From contig DASWIE010000012.1 in assembly GCA_036397815.1 (NCBI GenBank), positions 1 through 11,135 of the forward strand: DNA of 11,135 nucleotides, read 5' to 3'. Below the pieces are notes generated by a model that saw only the letters and a program-made list of their open reading frames with translations, did no database searches and had not been told where the DNA came from. Positions 1-5,442 of this stretch are shown one piece after another (the stretch's first letter is position 1; every line of letters starts with the position of its first letter). This DNA comes from DASQFY01 sp036397815. GTDB taxonomy: Bacteria; Chloroflexota; Limnocylindria; QHBO01. Both the position numbers and the translations under genes were made by a program.

Positions 1-2
1 CT

Positions 3-263
3 CGGGGCTGCCCATCTCGATTCGACCCGCGTCGGGTCCCGGTCCCTCGCCAATCGGCATCAACCGCGGCAACCCGCGCGGCGCGCGGCGCGGTCCTGCG
101 GGCGCTGGCGTCAGCGCCCGCGCATCGGCTCAGCCGGAGGACGGCGAGCCAGGCCGTTAGCGGCTGGGGGAACGCCATCGATTATCGGGAGATTACCGAC
201 GGGTTAGAGCGGGACGGCCTTCTTCATCAGTCTGGAGGAAACCTCGTCCTGGGTCCGCGCTAG
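3..263 (+). CDS. Possible 3' end of an unrecognised protein, cut by the left edge
   Basis: The third forward frame is open from the window edge to a TAG at 261-263, about 86 codons. Its middle part is strongly G/C at third codon positions, as in the certain genes here. The first 20 or so codons are poorer and rich in Arg and Ala, so a real gene could begin or change frame inside the window. The end reads like a small folded domain: an Ala/Leu-rich helix, then the segment IDYREITDGLERDGLL followed by a Gly-Gly turn and LVLG. That helix plus beta-hairpin pattern resembles a winged helix. I do not recognise the family. A competing frame (2-160) is also open, so coding status is uncertain. The stop lies in the palindrome GCTAGC, where it overlaps the in-frame stop of the MarR-like remnant on the other strand. 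Confidence 0.3.
   Translation, partial: RGCPSRFDPRRVPVPRQSASTAATRAARGAVLRALASAPAHRLSRRTASQAVSGWGNAIDYREITDGLERDGLLHQSGGNLVLGPR
98..121. repeat. Perfect 10-bp inverted repeat with a 4-base loop
   Basis: GCGGGCGCTG (98-107) is the exact reverse complement of CAGCGCCCGC (112-121), with the loop GCGT between. A weaker hairpin, GACCCG / CGGGTC with a 3-base loop, lies at 24-38. No T-run follows on either strand, so this is not a standard intrinsic terminator. If the left-edge reading frame is real, the hairpin is inside coding sequence and may only reflect high GC content. Confidence 0.45.
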
Positions 264-366
264 CGCTCGACGATGCCCTCGGTCAACGGATCGAGGTTCG
301 GGACTTCGCGGGCCCAGACCACGAGGATGTCGTCGGGCGTTCGAGGTCCTCTTGGGTGTCCTCACG
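260..366 (-). pseudogene. Decayed N-terminal fragment of a MarR-like transcriptional regulator
   Basis: Read on the minus strand, 363 down to 337 gives EDTQEDLER. One frame over, 337 down to 263 gives PDDILVVWAREVPNLDPL followed by TEGIVER, then a TAG stop at 260-262. The two pieces join into one smooth peptide if a single C is restored in the C-run at about 335-338 (CCC to CCCC). The joined peptide resembles the start of MarR-family winged-helix regulators, where a W..E.P.LD segment leads into the first helix (xEGIVERI). The DNA-binding winged helix is absent. After the stop, another frame continues with ARTQDEVSSRL and ends at 204-206, which may be more of the remnant. No clear start codon is seen upstream in frame. 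What I see is a frameshifted, truncated coding relic; the MarR assignment is from memory of the family and is moderate at best. Confidence 0.4.
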
Positions 367-381
367 GCGACAGCATCGGTG

Positions 382-419
382 TCAAATACTGTCTCGCCCT
401 GATCGTTCGATCTCAAATA
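382..419 (+). repeat. Direct repeat TCAAATA, two copies 31 bases apart
   Basis: TCAAATA occurs at 382-388 and 413-419, a spacing of 31 bases or about three helical turns. The copies bracket the most AT-rich stretch of the window, between the MarR-like remnant (minus) and the small ORF (plus). Regular spacing on one helix face suits a regulator-binding region, but seven-base copies could be chance. Confidence 0.3.
401..412. promoter_or_regulatory. Candidate operator, inverted repeat GATCGTTCGATC
   Basis: GATCG (401-405) and CGATC (408-412) are perfect inverted arms around a TT centre. The site lies in the divergent gap between the MarR-like remnant and the small ORF, where MarR regulators normally bind. 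It falls just upstream of the putative -10 TATCTT at 418-423, so a bound dimer would block polymerase. Assignment is by position and symmetry only. Confidence 0.3.
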
Positions 420-423
420 TCTT
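418..423 (+). promoter_or_regulatory. Candidate -10 element for a leaderless start at 431
   Basis: TATCTT fits the TAnnnT -10 pattern and is followed by 7 bases (CCCCAAC) and ATG at 431. That distance places the transcription start on or next to the A of ATG, as in leaderless mRNAs. No Shine-Dalgarno sequence precedes this ATG. No convincing -35 hexamer is visible 16-18 bases upstream. Confidence 0.35.
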
Positions 424-430
424 CCCCAAC

Positions 431-625
431 ATGTTCGGAATGACGGCCGCCACCGCCTGGGAGCTCGAAGCCGAGCGCCGGGTGGAGTTGGCCCAGCGCT
501 CGAGGTACGCACCCGACTCGAAGGCCCGCGCCGGTGGCGAGGCCGGGCTTCTCGCTTCCCTGCTTCGGTTGACCGGTTCGCTGCGGCAGGGATCATCGGC
601 TGGCCTCAAAGACCTGCGAACCTGA
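431..625 (+). CDS. Small hypothetical protein, 64 residues
   Basis: The ATG at 431 opens 64 codons ending in TGA at 623-625. The protein begins MFGMTAATAWELEAERRVEL, with a charged amphipathic helix in the first third, a basic middle and a second Leu-rich helix (LLASLLRLTGSL). There is no signal peptide or transmembrane segment. Third positions are G/C-rich for most of its length. The composition resembles the small uncharacterised helical proteins common in high-GC bacteria, but I cannot name a family. I chose 431 because a TAnnnT element lies 7 bases upstream, which suits a leaderless start. A longer in-frame start, GTG at 356, would run antisense through the MarR-like remnant and is less likely. 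A second ATG is at 440. It lies 55 bases upstream of the peroxiredoxin-like gene on the same strand. Confidence 0.4.
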   Translation: MFGMTAATAWELEAERRVELAQRSRYAPDSKARAGGEAGLLASLLRLTGSLRQGSSAGLKDLRT

Positions 626-640
626 TTTCTGGCCTCCCGA

Positions 641-662
641 CCGGCCAAGTGGCCCCGGCCGG
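641..662. repeat. GC-rich inverted repeat between the small ORF and the peroxiredoxin-like gene
   Basis: CCGGCC (641-646) pairs with GGCCGG (657-662) around a 10-base loop; an alternative short hairpin is GGCC-AAGT-GGCC (643-654). It follows the small ORF's stop and sits where the -35 region of the next gene would be. It could end the upstream transcript or bind a regulator, but no T-run follows. Confidence 0.3.
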
Positions 663-668
663 CCCGGA

Positions 669-674
669 TACAAT
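669..674 (+). promoter_or_regulatory. -10 element TACAAT, leaderless promoter of the peroxiredoxin-like gene
   Basis: TACAAT matches the bacterial -10 consensus TATAAT at five of six positions in otherwise very GC-rich DNA. Exactly 6 bases (CGGTCC) separate it from the GTG at 681, so transcription should begin at or beside the start codon. There is no Shine-Dalgarno sequence, as expected for a leaderless mRNA. The -35 region is unremarkable. Confidence 0.55.
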
Positions 675-680
675 CGGTCC

Positions 681-1187
681 GTGAGCCGAACCACCGCCAG
701 CCTGAGCGTGCAGGTGGGAGACCCGATCCCGTCCATTGGCCTGCGCGCCACCGACGGGTACCTGCTGAACCTGCGCTCCTGGGTCGGCAAGTCGCCCGTG
801 GCCCACGTGTTCTTCGCCGGCCCGTCGCTGAGTGGAGCCGCCCGCGCCGAAGCAGACGTCCTGGCCCGTGAGCTGGCCGCCGCCGTCCCACGCCTGGACG
901 CGGCCGGAATCGCCGTGGCCGGCATCACGACCGACAACGAGCGCCAGCAGAAGGACTACGCGACGGAGCTGAACCTGCCGTTCCTGCTGCTCAGCGACGA
1001 GCGGCGGATCGCGTCCCAGGCGCTGGGCGTGCCGGTGGCCGAGAAGCGCGGCAACACGAACGTTGCGCAGCCGGTGCTGATCGGCGTCGACGAGACCGGG
1101 TTGGTGCGAGGCATCTACCACAAGCCCGATCCGCGCCTGGTGGCGGCGATCATTCTCGAAACCTTCCGAGAACCCCTCCCGGCCTGA
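681..1187 (+). CDS. Peroxiredoxin-fold (AhpC/TSA-BCP-like) protein lacking all cysteines
   Basis: The 168-residue product has the thioredoxin-fold layout of AhpC/TSA and Bcp peroxiredoxins. It has VGDPIPSIGL near residue 12, a beta strand VAHVFFAG (40-47), AGIAVAGITTD (75-85) for the 'GVxVxGISxD' strand, LPFLLLSDE (99-107), a short GVP segment and the late strand VLIGVDETGLVRGIY. Lengths and spacings suit a Bcp-type protein. The protein contains no cysteine. At the peroxidatic site (normally TPGCT) it reads LSGAA, with Ala53 at the catalytic Cys position and Ala58 where Bcp enzymes carry the resolving Cys. The partner Arg also appears missing (Pro131 region). It is therefore unlikely to reduce peroxides by the usual thiol chemistry and may have a binding or regulatory role. 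GTG at 681 is chosen because a -10 TACAAT lies 6 bases upstream. The dehydrogenase gene starts 4 bases after its stop, so the two are probably co-transcribed. Confidence 0.8.
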   Translation: MSRTTASLSVQVGDPIPSIGLRATDGYLLNLRSWVGKSPVAHVFFAGPSLSGAARAEADVLARELAAAVPRLDAAGIAVAGITTDNERQQKDYATELNLPFLLLSDERRIASQALGVPVAEKRGNTNVAQPVLIGVDETGLVRGIYHKPDPRLVAAIILETFREPLPA

Positions 1188-1191
1188 ACCG

Positions 1192-2214
1192 ATGTTGGCC
1201 GTCCGGACGTACGCCGCCGGCGAGCCACTGCGACTCGAGGAGCTGCCCGTCCCCGTTCCGCACGGCACCGAGGTGCTGGTCCGGGTGGCCGGGGCCGGGG
1301 TGTGCCACACCGACCTGCACATTGCCCGGACCGATCTCATCAGGGTCGAACGGCCGATCACGCTGGGCCACGAGGTGGCCGGCACGCTGGCGGCGGTCGG
1401 ACCGGGAGCGGCGCCGCTGCTTCGGCGGGTCAGGGTCCACGAAGGCGATACAGTGGCCGTGTTCGGCGGCTGGGGCTGCGGGGAGTGCCGGGAGTGTCGC
1501 CGCGGCGAAGAACAGCGTTGCGCGAGCGGCCGGTCGCCGGGATTCCAGGTGGACGGCGGGTACGCCGAGTACCTGCTGGTCCCCCATCCTCGCCACCTCG
1601 TTGCGCTGGGCCAGCTGGACCCGGTTGAGGCCGCTCCGCTGGCGGACGCCGGCGTGACCTCGTTCCGCGCGGTGCGGCGCGCCGTTCCGTGGCTGGCGGA
1701 CGGGTCGCGCGCGTTGCTCATCGGTTTGGGCGGGCTGGGCCAGTTCGCGCTCCAGTTCCTGCGGCGGCTGCCGGAGGTGGTGGTGGGCGTGCGGGAGATC
1801 GACCCCGACAAGATCCAGATCGCGTCTCGGCTGGGTGCCGACGTGGGGTTCCTGGCCGGCGATGAGGAGCTTGTCTTCGCGGGGATGGGCGGGCCGGCGG
1901 ACGTGGTGTTCGATTTCGTGGGATCCGACGAGACGCTGGCACTCGCCGCGCGGTTCGTGGCCCCCGGTGGGCTGGTGTCCCTCGTGGGCGAGGCAGGCGG
2001 GCAGATGACGTTCTCGTTCGCGGCACTCGCCGTGGAGGCGTCGCTGACCACAACGTCCTGGGGATCGCCCGACGACCTGCGCGACGTGGTGCAGCTCGCT
2101 CGCCGCGGCCGGCTGCGATGGACCGTGCAACGAATGCCACTCCGTGAGGCGTCCGCCGCCCACGACCGGCTGGCCGCTGGCCAGGTCCCCGGAAGGCTCG
2201 TCCTGGTGCCCTAA
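1192..2214 (+). CDS. Zinc-dependent NAD(P)-alcohol dehydrogenase (medium-chain family)
   Basis: The 340-residue cytoplasmic enzyme of the MDR superfamily should oxidise an alcohol or reduce a ketone/aldehyde with a nicotinamide cofactor. Catalytic-zinc ligands are Cys38 (GVCHTD), His60-Glu61 (GHE) and Asp152 (LADAGVTS). The structural-zinc cysteines are 96, 99, 102 and 110 in WGCGECRECRRGEEQRC. The Rossmann nucleotide loop is GLGGLG at 178-183, and Glu202 at the end of the second strand favours NAD over NADP. Layout and motifs closely recall Rhodococcus secondary alcohol dehydrogenase ADH-A, including Asp rather than Cys as third zinc ligand and DFVG near 238-243. Substrate cannot be read from sequence. 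The ATG lies 4 bases after the upstream stop without a clear ribosome binding site, so translation probably relies on coupling. Its TAA (2212-2214) overlaps the TAG of the convergent cyclase operon (2211-2213), leaving no room for a terminator between them. Confidence 0.92.
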   Translation: MLAVRTYAAGEPLRLEELPVPVPHGTEVLVRVAGAGVCHTDLHIARTDLIRVERPITLGHEVAGTLAAVGPGAAPLLRRVRVHEGDTVAVFGGWGCGECRECRRGEEQRCASGRSPGFQVDGGYAEYLLVPHPRHLVALGQLDPVEAAPLADAGVTSFRAVRRAVPWLADGSRALLIGLGGLGQFALQFLRRLPEVVVGVREIDPDKIQIASRLGADVGFLAGDEELVFAGMGGPADVVFDFVGSDETLALAARFVAPGGLVSLVGEAGGQMTFSFAALAVEASLTTTSWGSPDDLRDVVQLARRGRLRWTVQRMPLREASAAHDRLAAGQVPGRLVLVP

Positions 2215-5200
2215 CCCTGCCCCGGCTCGGCGGGCGGAGGCGCCCCGCTTACCTCGGCCAGTCGGGCCTCCATCCGGCCCACACCGACCAGGTGACCCTT
2301 GCGCCGATAGGTCTCCAGTGCATGGCGGAACTCCGCGACGGCCTCGTCCCGCTTAGCTGCGGCGAGGAGCACCTCCGCCAGGTCCGAATGCATCTTGGCA
2401 ATCTCGGACAGCGAATCGGTCCGATCCATCATCTCCACCGCCTCACGCGCCAGCCGTTCAGCCTGCACGTGGTCCCCCATCCGTGCGCGCACCCGGGCGA
2501 GAATGGCTCGGCCCGGCGCCTGAGAATCCTGGTCGTCGACGTTCGAGTCGCGCAGCCCGATCTGCGCCCAACGGACGGCTTCCTCGTCTTGGCCAAGTTC
2601 CAGGTAGGCACGCGCTGCTCGGGTGGCCTGGGTCGAGGAGAAGCCGCGGTCCCCGGTCGCGGTCATCCACTGGTGCGCGTCGGTCACCAACTCTGCAGCT
2701 CGCGCCGGATCCCCAGCCAGGAGTTCGATCTCTGCCATCACCTGGCCACGCAGCGACGCCAGATCAGCGCGTGAGCCGATCTGCTCGAACCAGGCCTCAC
2801 CTTCTGCTGCCAGCGCACGCGCCTCGGCAATCCGACCTTGTAGCGCCAACAGCGAGGAGAGGTGGCGTGCTCGCCGTTCGCGATTGAATCCCGCGCTCGA
2901 CCCCGCCGACATATCCTCGAACGTGGCGAGCGCCTCCTCGACCGGGGTCGGGCCGAAATACGAAAACGCGCCAATCGAGCCTCGGATCTGCTGCTCGACC
3001 AGGCCCATTCCCGCGGCGCGGGGGAGAAGAGCCCGGGCCCGCCGAAGAGCAGCGCCGCCCTGCCCCATCCACCACTCCTGGGATGCCAGCGCGATGCCAG
3101 CCCTGACCGCCCCTTCCTCGTCTCCAAGCCGTTCCATGGTGTCCAGCAGCCGCTGCGCATGAGCGGCCAGCGCAGCCGGTTTCTCGGCGAGTGAAACGCG
3201 CGTGTACAGGCGGATGATCTCCGCCATGGCCGCCGCCCGCTGATCGAACAGGCGCTCAGCCAGCTGGCGGGTTTCGATCAGGAATTCGTTGGCGGCGTTG
3301 GCACCCTCGCCCCAACTCATGACCTCTCCAAGCCGGAGACGCCAGGGGAGCCCGGCCGAATCGGAAGGCGACAGCTCGACGGCGCGCCGGAGCAGGTTGC
3401 TTGCCGCGGGAGCATCACTCTGGATCATCGCCGCGACACCCGCGTCCCCGAGATGCGCTGCAGCGCGCAGCGCGAGATCCGGCAGCCGGGGGTCGGAGGG
3501 ATCCAACTCGCGACGATACCGGACCGCCTGCTCCAGGTGGTAGCCGATGATCGGCCGGTACTCGTCAACCCGCTCGCCGAGCACCTGCTCCAGCCAGCCC
3601 GCGAAGTGTTCGTGAAGCTCGGCGCGGCTCTGCTTGGCGATGGCCTGATAGGCGGCGTCCCGGATGAGCTGGTGCCGGAACCGATAGGCCTCGCGACCCA
3701 CCAGCTCCGCTCGCTCGGGAGACACGAATTCGCGCCGGGTGAGGGTCATCAGGGTTGAGCCCACAGTTTCCCGCTGGGTCTCGGCGGACAGTTCGGCCAC
3801 GGCGTCGCGATGGAAGAGCGTCCCCTCCACCGAGCCCCGCTCCAGGACGGCGCGCTCCGGCGGAGCCAGCCCGTCCAGCCGCGCCGCCAGCAGGGCCTGG
3901 ATGGTGGGCGGCACGGCCAGGCCGGCGAGGTCGCGGCGCGCGGACCAACGCCCCTCCTCCCGGGCCAGGGCACCCTCGTCGATGAGCATCCCGAGCAGCT
4001 CTTCGACGAACAGCGGGTTCCCCTCCGCCGCGGCCCGGATGCGGTCGAACACCGTGGCGGGCAGCTCGGCCCGGCCCAGCAGGTTCTCGACCAGTTCCCC
4101 CGTCTCTGCCGCGCTGAGCGGTTCCAGCGAGAGCGTCGTGGCGAAGCGCTTGCCGCCACCCCAGCTGAGTCGGAGCTCGAGCAGCTCTTGACGAGCCATC
4201 ACGATGAGCAGGATCGGCGCGTCGTGCGACCAGTCGGCGATGTGCTCCACCAGGTCCAGCAGGAGCGGCTGCGCCCACTGCAGATCGTCCAGCACGACCA
4301 CCAGAGGACGATCCCGGGCCAGGGACTCCAGGAAAGTCCGGATCGCCCACGGGTTCTCGTCCGGCGCCGGTTCTCCCATGGTCAGACCAATGACCTGACC
4401 GATGAGCTCGGCCACCCGTGCGCGATCGGGGTGATCGCCGAGGACGGCCTCGATACGGTCCAGGTCGGATGCCGGATCGGCGTCAGAGCCGACGCTGATG
4501 TCGGTCGCCGCGCGCACGATCTCCGCCACCGGCCAGTAGGTGATGCCCTCTCCGTAGGAGAGGCAGCGTCCGCGCACGACGCGTGCCTGGTCGCCCAGAG
4601 CGTCGATGAACTCGGTGACCAGGCGAGACTTGCCGACGCCCGCGGTGCCCAAGATCGTGAACAGATGGCAGATGCGCTGCTCGCGAACCTCGGCGAACGA
4701 CTCATCCAGTAGGTGCCGCTGGCGCTCGCGGCCGATCATCGGCGAGTCCAGCCGCCGCTCATGGCCGGCGGCGGATCGGTCCACCTCCAAGAGCCGGAAG
4801 GCCTCGATCGGCGCCAGGCGGCCCTTGACCGTCACCTCGCCCAGCGCCTCGACCCGGACCGCGTCGCGGACGAGGCTTTGCGTTTCGGCCGTGATGAGGA
4901 TCTCGCCCGGTTGGGCGGTCTGCTGGAGCCGGGCCGCGACATTCACGGCGTCGCCAGTCACGAGCCGATGCCCCGCGGCCGCATCTCCCGCCACGACCTC
5001 GCCGGTGGCGATCCCCGTTCGCCAGGCCACCGTAGCGCCTCCACCCACGCCGCTCGCCGTGCCCAGCGCGTCGCGGATCTCGGCCGCGGCCCGAACGGCT
5101 CGCAACGCGTCGTCCTCGTGCACCCGCGGGATCCCGAACACGGCCATGGCCGCATCCCCGATGAACTTCTCGACCACGCCGCCATGGCTCTCGACGATGG

Positions 5201-5432
5201 CACTCACCGTGTCAAACGAGCGACCGAGGAGGCTCCGCATGGTTTCGGGGTCGAGTTGCTCGCCCATGGCGGTCGACCCCACCAGGTCGCAGAACAGGAC
5301 GGTGACCGTCTTGCGGGTCTCAGCGAGGGGAGCTGCCGCCACCTCGAGCGCGGCCCCGCACCCGTTGCAGAAGCGGGCCTCGGCCGGGTTCTCAATCCCA
5401 CATGCCGCGCAGGTCCGGCCGACCGCCGCCAT
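2211..5432 (-). CDS. Zinc ribbon-adenylate cyclase-STAND ATPase-TPR protein, third (distal) copy
   Basis: A soluble protein of 1,073 residues from the ATG at 5432. Order: zinc ribbon with Cys8, 11, 22, 25; class III cyclase domain about 40-216; ATPase about 230-480; linker with FRHQLIRDAAYQ (585-596); TPR-like helices from about 645 to the end. The cyclase has both metal Asp (Asp49 in FCDLVGST, Asp93 in GDAAM), the adenine-selecting pair Lys89 and Asp161, and catalytic Asn164 and Arg168, so it should make cAMP as a homodimer. The ATPase shows Walker A GTAGVGKS (262-269) and Walker B with Asp382-Asp383. Architecture resembles soluble adenylyl cyclase. No membrane segment or C-terminal helix-turn-helix is seen. 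The GTG at 5444 gives four extra residues, but GGGG six bases before the ATG favours the shorter form. It is the most divergent of the three copies and ends with a Pro-rich tail absent from the others. Input signal is unknown. Confidence 0.9.
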   Translation of the reverse strand: MAAVGRTCAACGIENPAEARFCNGCGAALEVAAAPLAETRKTVTVLFCDLVGSTAMGEQLDPETMRSLLGRSFDTVSAIVESHGGVVEKFIGDAAMAVFGIPRVHEDDALRAVRAAAEIRDALGTASGVGGGATVAWRTGIATGEVVAGDAAAGHRLVTGDAVNVAARLQQTAQPGEILITAETQSLVRDAVRVEALGEVTVKGRLAPIEAFRLLEVDRSAAGHERRLDSPMIGRERQRHLLDESFAEVREQRICHLFTILGTAGVGKSRLVTEFIDALGDQARVVRGRCLSYGEGITYWPVAEIVRAATDISVGSDADPASDLDRIEAVLGDHPDRARVAELIGQVIGLTMGEPAPDENPWAIRTFLESLARDRPLVVVLDDLQWAQPLLLDLVEHIADWSHDAPILLIVMARQELLELRLSWGGGKRFATTLSLEPLSAAETGELVENLLGRAELPATVFDRIRAAAEGNPLFVEELLGMLIDEGALAREEGRWSARRDLAGLAVPPTIQALLAARLDGLAPPERAVLERGSVEGTLFHRDAVAELSAETQRETVGSTLMTLTRREFVSPERAELVGREAYRFRHQLIRDAAYQAIAKQSRAELHEHFAGWLEQVLGERVDEYRPIIGYHLEQAVRYRRELDPSDPRLPDLALRAAAHLGDAGVAAMIQSDAPAASNLLRRAVELSPSDSAGLPWRLRLGEVMSWGEGANAANEFLIETRQLAERLFDQRAAAMAEIIRLYTRVSLAEKPAALAAHAQRLLDTMERLGDEEGAVRAGIALASQEWWMGQGGAALRRARALLPRAAGMGLVEQQIRGSIGAFSYFGPTPVEEALATFEDMSAGSSAGFNRERRARHLSSLLALQGRIAEARALAAEGEAWFEQIGSRADLASLRGQVMAEIELLAGDPARAAELVTDAHQWMTATGDRGFSSTQATRAARAYLELGQDEEAVRWAQIGLRDSNVDDQDSQAPGRAILARVRARMGDHVQAERLAREAVEMMDRTDSLSEIAKMHSDLAEVLLAAAKRDEAVAEFRHALETYRRKGHLVGVGRMEARLAEVSGAPPPAEPGQG

Positions 5433-5442
5433 CAGGCGCCCC
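5430..5442 (-). promoter_or_regulatory. Ribosome binding site and TGATG coupling junction, second to third copy
   Basis: On the minus strand GGGG (5442-5439) is followed by CGCCTG and then ATG (5432-5430). The ATG shares its A with the upstream stop TGA (5434-5432). The ribosome binding site is inside the last codons of the upstream gene (TGG GGC GCC TGA), so re-initiation by the same ribosome is likely. This decides the start in favour of 5432 over the GTG at 5444. Confidence 0.65.

Noticed and set aside
98..121. The strong hairpin as an intrinsic terminator.
   Set aside because: No T-run follows on either strand, and it may lie inside a reading frame.
356..430. N-terminal extension of the small ORF from GTG 356.
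   Set aside because: The extension runs antisense through the MarR-like remnant, has poor codon bias and crosses the AT-rich promoter-like stretch.
1..680. A tRNA, CRISPR array or insertion sequence in the left patchwork.
   Set aside because: No tRNA cloverleaf or T-loop signature, no regularly spaced repeats, and no transposase-like peptide or paired terminal repeats were found by eye.
606..2163. Long minus-strand open frames opposite the peroxiredoxin-like and dehydrogenase genes.
   Set aside because: They are low-complexity, Arg/Pro/Ser/His-rich translations with no recognisable domain. They are shadows of high-GC plus-strand genes that carry clear family motifs.
2230..2256. GGGGCGCCT near the 3' end of the third cyclase copy, the same nine bases as in the TGATG junctions, suggesting a lost fourth gene.
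   Set aside because: It is in a different codon phase, lacks the TGATG, and is a short palindromic GC-rich string likely to recur by chance. Protein alignment (SGA versus WGA) explains the position without a lost junction.
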